Shown here: in pieces, positions 12,806 through 24,784 of the stretch
Position numbering within the stretch: position 1 is the stretch's first letter
Layout: each line of letters starts with the position of its first letter
NCBI RefSeq assembly: GCF_031755915.1
Contig: NC_083387.1
Location: forward strand, 11,739,001-11,803,000
DNA: 64,000 nucleotides
Source: Ziziphus jujuba
Taxonomy: Eukaryota; Streptophyta; Magnoliopsida; Rosales; Rhamnaceae
Direction: 5' to 3'
Translations under genes and position numbers: made by a program
Notes under the pieces: generated by a model
What the model was told of the DNA's origin: nothing
Databases searched by the model: none
Seen by the model: only the letters and a program-made list of their open reading frames with translations

Positions 12806-14414
12806 GAAAGAAAATTAAAAAAAAAAAAAAGAAGATAGAGAATCAAATTCGAGGAAAGATGTTGAACATGGTTGAATTATCCGAGAAACAAATATAAAAT
12901 CGATTGCTTCCACATACCTAGAATGATGCCCCATATCCATCTGAAAATAGCCAAACAAAGTGCTGTAAAAGCTGACCCCGTCACTAAAAGATTTTTGATA
13001 CCATTTTTGGAACATACGGCGGATAGCAATCCATATACCTATATATATGCTCATCTCTTTATATATTACATATTATTATATACTCATCCCATGGACATAA
13101 ATATATATACTATCCCTATTCCTCCCCCCTTCTATGATATTTGTTTTGATATGATAGGCACCATTTTTTTTTTTGGTTTTTTTTTTATTTTTTTTTTATT
13201 TTTTATTTTTTATTGCTTGGTGAATTGTTCTGATAGGCCTTGATAGGCCTTGGGGGGAGGGGGGGAGAGAGAGTGAGTGAGTGAAAGAAATGTGCAAAAT
13301 TTGTCATTTTTTTTTTCTTTTTTTGCTTGCTTGGTGAACTGATATGATAGGCCTTGGGAGTGAGAGAGATAGAGAGATAGTGAAAGAAATGTGCAAAATT
13401 TGTCATCCACAAGCCAACCGGCCACTGCCATGTCCAAGCACATGGGAACAAGTGCCCCCCTTCCGTGGTCCATGTCCATCCACTCTTAGCCAGATCACAT
13501 CACACATCCAAAAAGCACATAATAATTTCTCTATTAAGTGCCCCCAAAATATGCATACATATTTATTTTATTTGGAAACATAGAAATTTCATCTCAGAAT
13601 TATTATATGACAAAACGGAAGCTAAACTTTATTGGACGGTTTTGGAAGAACGTAAGCAACCAAATATATATACAAGGGTGCATTTTGTTTTTAGTTTGAT
13701 AAGTTGCATCTTCAGCTTTATGTGCATGTGTAGCTTCAATTGTTGAAACTTGTAAGAGCAATTTGAATATGCATGCGCACAAAGAAAAAAATATTTGGAT
13801 TTTGTTAATATTTTACTATATGATAGATAAGATGGAAAACAAGAAATATCAATTGATTGTAACCGAGAAAGAGATGAGAGGACAAATCCAAATAGAAATG
13901 GTAATTGCCTAGCTAGGTTGGCAGGTTGGGGGTTTCTTGTTTGGTTTCCATCAAACTTTAATTTTCGGCTTGGAGGATCTTTAAAAGTTGGAGCTTTATT
14001 TGTTTATTAGATAATTGTTTGTTACGTGGAGTCCACATGCTCAACAAGATTTTATATCAGTCTAAAATCTTTGGCATGCTTTGTATTACATTCATGTTCC
14101 TCCTGTCTATGATGTATTCCCCTTTCAATTCAATATGACTTTCTTGCCAATTGTTTTTTCTTTTTATAAATTTACGATTTTCTTTTTTTGGATAAAATTT
14201 AAGAATCTATTTAAAATATGGTATGAAAATATGTTTCTTACTTTTATCCTAACGTTGGTGATACATTATTATATACATATATAGCGTATAGTTGAATTAC
14301 TAGTTTATATATGAACATTCCCTCTCACAGATATGCTTAGTCTCTTTTTGGGTGTTTATATGTGCTTTTACTTTTTAAATACAATTGTAGAGGTTTGAAC
14401 TCACCAGTTTTTGT
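12806..14414. other. Gene-free region
   Basis: Apart from a local tandem duplication at 13213-13405, only short unrelated ORFs are present. Confidence 0.5.
13213..13405. repeat. Imperfect tandem duplication
   Basis: Two copies of a block that begins with TGCTTGGTGAA, contains TGATAGGCCTTG and a variable GA-rich part, and ends with GTGAAAGAAATGTGCAAAAT. Copy one is about 13213-13305 and copy two about 13325-13405. The GA-rich middle differs in length between them. Confidence 0.75.
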
Positions 14415-17054
14415 TGTTGGATTTATGCTCTTGGAGCAAGCTAATCCATTATAAAGAGTCTTGATTAATAATGAGCCGTAGAATCTTTAAACTAGCTCAT
14501 TAAATGACAGAGCCCATTCAACTGATTATTAAAACGCAATAAGGAGTCCATTAGTTGGGAACAAGATGTTATAAAACTTTAAGAGAATTAAAGTTAGCAA
14601 TATATGTCTTAGTATAGAAATGTTAAAAATTGGAACGTTGTATCGAAACGTGTATGTTTTTAAGCTACCGTAAATGAAGGGGAGTTAAAATTTTTATAAT
14701 CTAAAGAAAATGAAAGTGAGTATGAGTACTTATGCTACTTTTTTAGAAAAAGGATTACATGATAAATTTTAAACCTAAAAGTAAAGTGATTTTTGAAGAG
14801 GTTGACTCAGTTTGAGACCCATCTGAAACTCTTGGGCTTCCATTCCTATTTCCTATGAATGTTTAAAAAGAGGAAAATATACTAGAAGTATCTAAAGGCG
14901 AACAAGCACAGGAACCAGTTCAGAACCAAACTCAAGAATAAGAAGAAGATAATAAAAATATTGGCGATCCACACAAAGTCACAGAACTTAGATCCTCATA
15001 TATATGTACAAAAACTAGTGTTGCAAACTCGTAATGGAAGAGTGATATATAAACCTACAAGGTATGCCTTGTTAGATGAGACATATTAGATCGTTATGGA
15101 TAATCCAAATGATAATCCTACCATTTACAAAGAAGCATTGGAGGATGTTAATGTACAAGAGTGGAAAAATGCCATGGACCATGAGATGGAATCTAAGGAT
15201 TCTACTCAGTCTGATGTCTTGTAGAGGCACCTGAAGAAGTAAAACCTATTGGGTGCAAATGGATTTTCAAGAGAAAGGGAGGACCATATGGAAAGATAGA
15301 AACCTTCAAAGTTATATTGGTGGTAAAATGTTATACTTAAAAAGAGTGTATAGATTGTGATGAAACATTTTTAATAGTAGTCATGCTTGAATCTATTTAG
15401 ATTCTTTTAGCTATATCATATATGTCATGCTATGTATTAGGCTAGATATATACTATGCAATGGGAGTAGTGTGTCGTTTCCAATTAAATTCTGGAGTGAA
15501 ACACTGAGTTGAAGTAAAGCACATATTCAAGTATATAAGGAGAACGAGGGATTATATGCTTGTATATTCTATAGGAGTCTGAAAATTCTTGGTTATATGG
15601 ACTCAGATTTTCAAGGGGATATTGACTTTAGAAAATTAGATAGACCTTTTAATAAACCTCTACCTTAACAAGTATTTAAGAAGCATGTAGATAGTATAGA
15701 TGTGAAATAGATCCCTAAACTTACTTCATAGTGAGTGAAGTTAATTACATTTGTGCTTTAGAAGCAAGACAAGTTTTACTTTCATTTTTTGATTTAATAA
15801 TATGAAATTTTTTAGAAAAAGTTTATTCACATATTATATTTTACGTATAAGGTCCATATTAATTATGTAATATATGATCATATGGTAAGTCCATAGAAGA
15901 CATAATCATAGGTTTTCATAATTAATAAATTGTTTCACAATTATTAAATAAAGTTGGATACTTTATTTAGACTATAATATTTTATAAAATAATTTATCTT
16001 GGTTATTATAAAATAATGGAATGAAATATGGTCATTTTGAAAGGATCTGGAAAAATATAATTAGGGATGAATTTCTATGAAAAAGAATTAAATCACCGTC
16101 AATATTGGATATGCTATTTTTCTTAATCCTGAGTATATTATAAATAGATAATTAAATAAATATGGTTCTTTAAGTTATTAATAAATAAGGTCTATTTTGA
16201 ACAGTCAACATCTTGATAATTTGAAAATTATGATTGTTTGATTACCAAGTATTTATGAAATATAAAAAATAGAATTTGTATGAAATATCCTCTTAACATG
16301 TTTTGGTACTCGAATATTGAAAGTCACTGGCCAGTGCATTAGATCCGTTAGAAAAATTTGTACGTCAAAATAATAAATAATTAATTGATTGGTAGAAAAT
16401 ATTATCATTTAATTATTGATATTTTACAAAGAGATATATTTAATATAAACATTATTAATTAATTCAAGCATGAGCTTTTAGTAGAGTAGCACTAGATTAA
16501 ATCAAAGTCTCAAGCTTGCTAAAAATAAGTGGGAGATTGTTGGATGTATACTCTTGGAGCAAGCTAATCTATCGATTAAAAGCCTTAATTAATAATGTGT
16601 TGTAGGATCTCCAAACTAGCTCATTAAATGACAGAGTCTATTTAACTGGTTATTAAGATATAAGGAACCTATTAATTGTGCTCAAGGTATTATAAAACCC
16701 TAGAAAGATTAGGATTAGCAATCTATAAATATATTACTTACTAGTTTCCAATCATACAAAGTTTTATGTATTATTTTCTAAATATTGAGAATATTAGTAG
16801 GAAAATCAAACATCTTGAGAGAAAAACAGAAACTGAAAGATTTGAATATGTTTTTTAGATTAATCTTCTTATTTCTTTTGTGATCAAGTGCATCCACACA
16901 TAGATTTGTTATGTAAAGAATAGTTTGGAATGTTTTGTGGATTCAAAAAGATATTTTCTACACTACTACAGATTAGTTATGGATAATGAAAATATATTTA
17001 TTACATATTTTATTCATCTGTGTGATTCTTTACTTCCACTGTATGATTCTAACA
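14415..17054 (+). mobile_element. Decayed Ty1/copia retrotransposon with LTR remnants
   Basis: A 5' LTR remnant begins TGTTGG at 14415 and is recognisable for about 200 bp. The 3' LTR begins TGTTGG at 16538, directly after the polypurine tract AATAAGTGGGAGAT, and probably ends at TAACA near 17054. Both share GGAGCAAGCTAATC and TAGCTCATTAAATGACAGAG. Between them, translation of about 15120-15440 gives the copia reverse transcriptase start (EALEDVNVQEWKNAM, then GKIETFKV and a CDETF block), and about 15525-15690 gives the RNase H region (HILKYIRRTRDYMLVYS, later QVFKKHVDSI). Several stops and frame changes and the short body (2.6 kb against about 5 kb usual) show internal deletion. It cannot be active. 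Confidence 0.8.
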
Positions 17055-17315
17055 CATATCAAGTTATGATGAGGCATGGAAGGCAACTATAAGGTGTAAT
17101 GGCTTTGACAGTTGGTGGATGAAATTTGAGTGTAGTTGGCACACCTGGCACCTTTTGGCTACAAATTATCACTTTTCTCAAAAACATAAGCTAATGTAAG
17201 ATAGGTTTCCATGTTTCCATTTCTTTTGTATTTTTCCCTAGCATGTGAAAAAGAAAAAAAATAATAATTGTCACCATTTATGTACAAAGAGTTCAAAGTT
17301 TTAGAGAGAGAGAGA

Positions 17316-17338
17316 GTGTGTGTGTGTGTGTGTGTGTA
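17316..17338. repeat. (GA)n(TG)n compound microsatellite
   Basis: A GA run followed by about eleven TG units, immediately left of the foldback element. Confidence 0.85.
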
Positions 17339-17341
17339 TTT

Positions 17342-18832
17342 GTTAATTGCATATTAGTACATGGTTGCACAATTTGAACCTTAAAATTTTAAATTTGTTG
17401 CAAACTAATCTAATTAACTAACAAGGTTAATTTTGTTTTTAAAATTTTAAATTGGTTGCAAACTAATTTAATTAATGAACGAGGTTAATTTCGTCATTAG
17501 ATGATGTTAGTATGTATATGCTAATGTCATAATTTATTTTTTAACAAAATTTTTTTTTAGAAAAAATAGATTTATTATTATTCCATTTTATATTTATGGT
17601 TTTTTATTTAGAAAATTGTATCTATTTATTTAAATTAAAATTTCAAAGAAATTAAATATCTTTGGAATTGAAATTGGCTTAAAAATAAAAATAAAAAATT
17701 AAAACTTGAGAAATAATTTTACCAGACCAAAAGTTAATAATATTTTTTTATGACCAAGTTAAAAAAATTATACATACCAAAATAAATAAATAAAAGTAAA
17801 ATCGAAATTTCAGTCAAATTAAAATATTTTTATCAGACAAAATTAATAATAATATTTTACATCCGAACCATAAAAAAATTAGACCAAAATGAAAAAAATA
17901 AATAAAAACTGGACAAAAAATAAAAATAAAAATAAAATTGAAAATTTTGCTCTAATAAAAATATTTTTGTTAAACTAAAACTTAAATAAAATAATTTTTT
18001 AGACCAAAAATTAATAGTAATTTTTTTATGCCCAGACCATAAGAAAATAAAAACTAGACTAAAAATAAAAATAAAAATAACTTGTTACTTTTTATGCTTT
18101 TTTAATTTTGATCTAATAAAAATAAATTTATTATTATAATTTTCTTTTTATTTGGTCAAATAATTTATTTTTATTCTTTTTAAATCCTTATATTTTTGAG
18201 CACAAATGGTTGATTTTATTTTTAATCTTTTTATAGTTGTTCATTCCCTGTAGCATTGAGTAATTCACAAGTAAGTGTAGATAGATCTATTACCCTTTTA
18301 TTTTTAGAGCAAAATTAAAAATCATAAAAATTAAAATTTATTTCATTTGTTGTCTAATCTTGTGCGTATTTTTTATTTTTTATTTTGATCTAATGTTTTT
18401 ATGGTTTGGCATTAAAAATTAATATTAATTTTTAGTCTATTAAAATTATTTTATTTAATTTTGATCTAATAAAAATATTTCTATTAGATGAAAATTGCAA
18501 TTTTTATTTTTATTTTCATCTTTTGGTCCAATTGTAGGTCCAAAAAAATTTAATTTCTTTAAAATTTTGATTTAAATAACATAGAAATGGATACAATATT
18601 TCAAATAAAAAGCTACAAATATAACAAAAATGCTTCTTTTTTTTTTTTTGGGTTGAATAACAAATAATGACATCAACATAATGTCATCTAATTGCAAAGT
18701 TAACTCATTATCCAATTGAAACGATTTGCTACAAATTTGAAAGTTCATAATTCAATTACCATAATTTCAAAAATTAAGGTTCAATTCCCACGAATCTGAA
18801 ACTTTCAGATGGTAATGTGCACTTAACCCTAT
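17342..18832. repeat. AT-rich long foldback element, complete copy
   Basis: The left arm starts TGTTAATTGCATATTAGTAC and contains AATTTGAACC, AAATTTGTTGCAAAC and CATTAGATGATG. The right arm, in reverse complement, contains GGGTTAAGTGCACATTACC, AATTGAACC, CAAATTTGTAGCAAA and AATTAGATGACAT in the same order. The element is therefore bounded by long imperfect inverted repeats of 200 bp or more, continued inward by GACCAAAA/TTTTGGTC blocks. There is no coding sequence. Related to the partial copy at 1-1160. No target duplication was found, so the transposase family that moved it is unknown. Confidence 0.65.
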
Positions 18833-19801
18833 ATATTAGGTCAACGTGCTTTGCACGTTCACCCAAGGCAATAATAACATTAAAAATGTAAATATTAATG
18901 ATTAAATTATTTAATTACAAGATTAATATATATATATATATATATATATATTTTGTGTTTCATATAAATCTAAATTTAAAACAAACCTAATTTATGCAAT
19001 AGAAACAAAAAAAGGAAAAGAAAAGAGAGCCAATTGCCATGATGTCATATGAGATATTAAGTGGGCATCAGCTATCCAAATTAAATTAGATAAACGCCAT
19101 TGCCCTTAAATTGTCATTGTTTTGCATGCTATTTGGCATGTTTAAATTAAATCAAGTGTATGTAGTGGGGCTTTATATACTCGTTATGATATTAATGAAG
19201 AAATATTGGGTACCTATATCTTACTTTTGATATTGGGATATCCTTACCGTGAAGCTCATTTTTAAATTCACTTCTACTCATGATTGATGACAGTGACTTT
19301 GTTAATATTGGCTATTCATTTAGTCTATAATTGTTTTTTTTTTTTTTAATTTGATCATCCGTTTTGAAAATTATTTTAGCTATTTCCAAAATTATTCTTT
19401 ATTAAAGGTTTAGTAGATTTCAACTAAACAATGTTAGTTGTTCAGAACACATTAACCAAAGAATATTAAGTTGTTTACATATAAAAACTAAACATACTTT
19501 TAACCTTTAATTTATTTTTTAACAATAAAAATATATATAACTTTAATCATTCATCATATGTAATATAATTTATACACATGAATTATTTAATTATTTTAAA
19601 TATAATTTTATTTTCTTTTAATTTTTCAAGAAATGTTCTAAGGTTGAATCTCAATCTCCTCTATTGTGGCTCTACACTGCTCAAGCATATGAAGAGAAAA
19701 CTAAAAAATGGAATTGGTGTAGGAGAAATACTCGAGAGACCAAAAGGATTAGCAGTACTGATCCACTCTTTCTTGATAAATGCCAACTCTAACTTGAACA
19801 T

Positions 19802-19843
<42 letters not shown>

Positions 19844-20334
19844 AGATTAGATTAAAGAAATTGACTTAAAAACCATATTACAGCCATTTTAGGGTCACAA
19901 ATATGAAAGGCAAATCGATAAAAGAAATACCAATTAATTAGAGACCAAGCAAAGAAGATGATCAAAAAACCATATTATATCCATTGAGAACCATAAATGC
20001 AAACGGTAAATTTGTAAAAGTAATACCAATTACTTGGAGAGCAAATAAAATAAAGTAACACCACATGCCCAATAAACAATCAAAACAAGTGGAAAGATTG
20101 CAAGAGTATCATCTAACATTTTATTCAAACTTATAATATTGTGATAGATACATGTATAACTTTGTTACAATATACGAGCACATCTAATTGAAAGTCAAGG
20201 TATTGGGTTAGTATATTTATCACAGTATTTGAAAAGTGGCTTGTGTAATTACTGTTTTTCAATATATATACGTGCTTTTTTCTTGTTATTGAAATATATA
20301 ATTTAATGTATATATATAGTCAATTTTAGATAAG
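18833..20334. other. Gene-free AT-rich region
   Basis: TA tracts at about 18928-18952 and 19804-19839. The 88-codon ORF at 19578 ends in translated TA repeat and is not a credible gene. Confidence 0.55.
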
Positions 20335-20550
20335 GTCTATTTTATTTTAATAAACTATTATTCACTTTTGATGATCATTTAATTATATTAAAATTTAAGA
20401 TTTAAAATTTAAAAAATTGAACAAATATGAATTTAATAACACACTAAAACTCTATTTACGAAAAACAAATCTTATCGAAATATGATGATTAATAATATAA
20501 TTTAAATTAAACTCTTAATATGATCCAATAATTAAAAAAAAAATTCCATA
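20335..20550 (-). repeat. TA-microsatellite-linked MITE, inverted copy
   Basis: In reverse complement this segment shows the TATATTATTAATCATCAT and TAAATTTTAAATCTTAAA blocks in the order seen at 3755-3975. A short TATATATA tract lies just outside it (about 20308-20318). More diverged than the other copies. Confidence 0.4.
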
Positions 20551-20580
20551 TCAATTATCATATATTAAGAAATTTATTCA

Positions 20581-20588
20581 AACCTAAC
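20581..20588. repeat. 8-bp target site duplication of the hAT element, left
   Basis: AACCTAAC directly precedes the terminal CAAGG of the hAT element and is repeated exactly at 28823-28830. Confidence 0.9.
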
Positions 20589-20664
20589 CAAGGTTTAAAA
20601 TATCCGATATTTTCTCGAAATTTACTCGATATTTCTATTTTTTGAAGGGGTCGATATAAAATTT

Positions 20665-20870
20665 AGGTTCGACATGGAAATGGATAAAACTTCCATAATA
20701 TCCATGGAAATTTTTGAAATTTTACAAAAATTTCCATGGAAATACGGAAATTTCCGTAAAATATCTACATAAACTCCTTAATAATTTGGTTAAAAAATCT
20801 ATAATTTCCATGAAAATTTCCAAAATTTCCATAAAATTTCCATGGAAATTTCAAAAATATCTATGAATTT
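20665..20870. repeat. hAT subterminal repeats with TTTCCATGGAAA palindromes
   Basis: CCATGGAAATTT and TTTCCATGGAAAT recur at about 20700, 20738 and 20835, mixed with half-sites such as TTTCCATGAAAA. The right end has TTTCCATGGAAATTTCCG near 28768. Clusters of short subterminal motifs are the usual transposase-binding sites of hAT elements; that role here is inferred. Confidence 0.6.
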
Positions 20871-21078
20871 TTTTTTTAAAAAAAAAAATTCATAATTATA
20901 TCAATCAACCAAATACTCTCCATGAATTTCTTATACCATGGGGTATCTTACAATAGTATTATATAGTTTTAAAATTAAAAAATTATTTTTTTTGTTAGAG
21001 AATCTTAGTACATTATTATATAGTTTTGAAAAAATATTTTTATGCTAGAGAAAAAATATTTTTATGCTAGAGAATCTT

Positions 21079-21511
21079 AGTACATTATTATAGAATTTTG
21101 AAATTAAAAAATATTCTTCATAATTATGTGTTTGACCATTGCTTGGGCACTTTCTTGTCTCTATATATTACACTTGCTTTTTCACTTTCTTGTTTTTGCA
21201 TAATTTCACGTGTCTTTTATATTAGTACATCATATATAGTTTTGAAATTAAAAAAATATTCTTCATAAATGTATGTTTGACCATTGTTTGGACACTTTCT
21301 TGTCTCTATATATTACATTTGCTTGTTCACTCTATTATCTTTGCATAATTTTACGTGTCTTTTATATTAGTACATCATTATGTAGTTTTGAAATTAAAAA
21401 ATACTCTTCATAAATGTGTGTTTGACCATTGCTTGGGCACTTTCTTGTCTCTATATACTACACTTGGTTGTCCAATCTCTTGTCTTTGCATAATTTCACA
21501 TGTCTTTTATA
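21079..21511. repeat. 145-bp direct repeat, three tandem copies
   Basis: Three head-to-tail units begin AGTACAT at 21079, 21224 and 21369. Each contains TTTTGAAATTAAAAAA, TTTGACCATTG, CACTTTCTTGTCTCTATATA and TTTGCATAATTT. They lie in the 5' non-coding part of the hAT element, about 1 kb upstream of the transposase start. A partial fourth block (GAGAATCTTAGTACATTATT) precedes them near 21000. Confidence 0.88.
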
Positions 21512-24500
21512 TTTTACCAGAGCCAATATATATTCTTCATGAGTCATGAGTGTGCTTTTGATTATAAAATATTCCATGGAAAAAAAATTCACATTATTAT
21601 TTTATTTAAAGAGCAAGTTTGATGCTTTGTTCTTAACATTTTTTCTTATACATATTTTCGGTTCTCACAAAATTTCAAATTCTTTCATACAACTTCTTTG
21701 GATATCCTTTTTACAGGTTAGTTTCTTTATCTTAAAAAAAAAAAAAAAGAGGTTTATATTTACTTTTATACTTTAAGATCTAAATTCTTTAATTCACTTG
21801 TATTATTGTTATTTGAATTATTAATTGTAAGCTAATTAATTATATATTAACATATGTATCTATCTCTCTATATATATGGTGAAAATGTAACATGTATATA
21901 TGTATATATATATATATAGTTATATGTAGTAATCATAAATGATTAGATTTACAAACCCAAATTTGATAAATATTTTAAACTTAATGTATGATGTGTGATT
22001 AAAAATATAATTGTTTTTTCTTATTGGATAAAAAGCATAACTTCAAAAATCCACTTTGTCATTTAATTTTTTTATGTTGTCTTCTACGTAAGCAAAACTT
22101 CATAATATAATATGTTAAAACTTATAAACAATAAATAAAAACTTGATTAGAAAATAAATCTTATACATATATATATATGTCTGCTAGAATATACATTGTT
22201 AAAGTATATTAAATTTGCCTAAATATATTGGTTATTTTTTTTTTTGGTTTGAAAATATTGGTTATTTCTTTATGTAGTGTTTTGTCCCTTTTCCAATTGT
22301 AAACATCTATACTCAAGGCATTGAAATCTGTAAGAAATCATTTTCATACCAGGTACATTCATTAAAAACGAATTATTTAATTTCAACGATCTTGATTTTT
22401 TTTTTATACTAAATTATTTTTCATAGTTATAAGAAAATATTTTAATCAAATATCTCTATCCAATTCCGATCAAAAATTCAAATATATATATATATATATA
22501 TTCATAGACAAATATTAAAATTGTTATTGTTACTATTACTGTTACTCTTATTATTATTATTATAGGATAATGGCTAGTAGAGGAAGCAAACGTGATCCTG
22601 CATGAGAACATGGTTTTCCAATTGAAGGTAATAAAAGTGGAACGATATGCAAATATTGTAATCGCGTGATGAAGAGTGGTGGAGTAACACGATTAAAATA
22701 CCACCTTAGTGGTATTGATCTTCACACAATGTACAACCTTGTGGTCAAGTGCCTCTTGAAGTTATAAATTCATAATAGATTTGTTAAAAGGAAAACAACA
22801 ACGTAAAATCAAAAAAGCAAATAGAATGGAAGAGATTCGTGCAGATTTACGAGGACAACTGCATGCTGAAACATATGATGTGGATGATGAGGATGATGAT
22901 GACATAGCATATCCACCTGGGATGGATCCATATGAGAAAAATGATTATCGAGAGGCAATTCGTGCTTCTAAACAATCAGAGTGGGAAAGAAGTCATCTCC
23001 ACAAAGTTCGATATCAAGCTGAAGGAGGCGAATCTAGCAGTCGTGCTAAACCTGCAGTACAACGAACACAGAGTCTTAAAGATCCACAATCAAGATTTGT
23101 TGCACCAAGCTTATACAAGTCCTCTCAAGCAAAGCAAAAAAATATAAAAAAAAAAAAAAATTCTAGAGGAAAAATAAAAGAAGATATTGGAAGAATAATA
23201 AGTAAATTTTTTATTTATGAAAATTTACCAGCAAATAAAGCATCATCCCATCATTTCAAGAATTTGGTAGCAGGATGCCAACAAGCATGGCTAGGTATAG
23301 AACCTCCAACCCCTTATGAGATCAGCACAAAATATTTGGATATGGAGTATGAGGAGATAAAAGACCATGTAAACAAAATGAAAACGAAGTGGGAAACCTA
23401 TGGTTGTACAATCATGTCTGATAGATGGACAAGTCCCACCAGGATGTCTATTATTAATTTCATGATTTACTCAAAAGGAAGCACAATTTTTCTAAAATCT
23501 TTTGATGCTTCAAATCAAATAAAGGATCATAAATATATATATGAGCAATTGAAGAAAATAATTCTGGAAGTTGGGAAGAAAAATGTGGTACAAATTGTAA
23601 CAGATAATGGCTCTGCATTTGTTAAAGCTGGGAAGAAATTGATGGGAGATTACAATTTGTACTGGACTCCATATGCAGCACATTGCATTGATCTCATGTT
23701 TGAAGATATTGGGAAGAATGAGAATGTGGCTATTGTGATCAAGCAGGCTAGAGCAATCACAACTTACATCTACAATCATAATTGGTTGCTAGCAAAGATG
23801 CGTGAAACTTGCAAAGGTAACATCATTCGTTCGGGACTTACACGATTTGCCACAAACTATCTTGCACTTGATAGCTTGGTTAAAAAGAAAGCAGGAGTTA
23901 AGCAACTATTCACATCTACTTATTGGACTAATCATAATTATAGTGCTTCAAAAGAAGGCCAAACAGTGGAAAATATAGTATTTAATCATACTTTTTGGGA
24001 TCAAGCACATAAGGTGTGTCAGTTATTTGAGCCTTTATATAAGTTTTTACGTATTGTTGACACCGAGGTTTATCTAACAATGGGAGCAATGTATGAGTTG
24101 ATGCGAATTGTTAAAAAGGAACTTAACAAAATGCATGGTGCAAAGTGGTTATTAAAGATTATCAATAATAGGTGGGATAAAACCTTAAAGCATCCATTAC
24201 ATGCAGCAGGTATGAGCTCATAGTCAATTTATATAAAATATGTTAGACTTTTATTTTTTTGTTAATGTAAAATACTTTATATCTTTCATTATTTATCTCT
24301 AATTAAACTAAAATATATCTTTTTTATTTCCCTTTTATATAGCTTATTATTTAAATCCTCAATATCAATATAGACCTGGGGTTGGAAAAGATTCTAATCT
24401 TATAAAGGCTGTACACGATGTCTATGCTACATTAGATCCTAAATCAGCCGCAATTAGCCAGTTTGGAAAGTAGGTATAATGATAATAATTTATTAACATA

Positions 24501-24779
24501 ATATATTTTAAGGGTTTATAGCTTTATTTTATTTTATTTTACAGCTTACATACTTCAAGGATGCAAGGAAAGGACTTGCAAAACCAACAGCAATTGCTTC
24601 TAAAAAAGAGATGTCTCCTGGTAAGTTTAAATATTGTAGTATGTGAATATCAATTGATGTAATAGTACAAATATATAATCATATAATAATTATTTTGTAA
24701 CAGTTGAATGGTGGGTCATGTATGGTGATGGTGTATCTACAGTACGAAAATTGGCATTGAAAGTTTTGTCACAAACAAC

Positions 24780-24784
24780 ATCAT
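24780..24784. repeat. 5-bp target site duplication of the solo LTR, left
   Basis: ATCAT precedes TGTCAGGACC and is repeated at 27637-27641 directly after the LTR. Confidence 0.85.
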
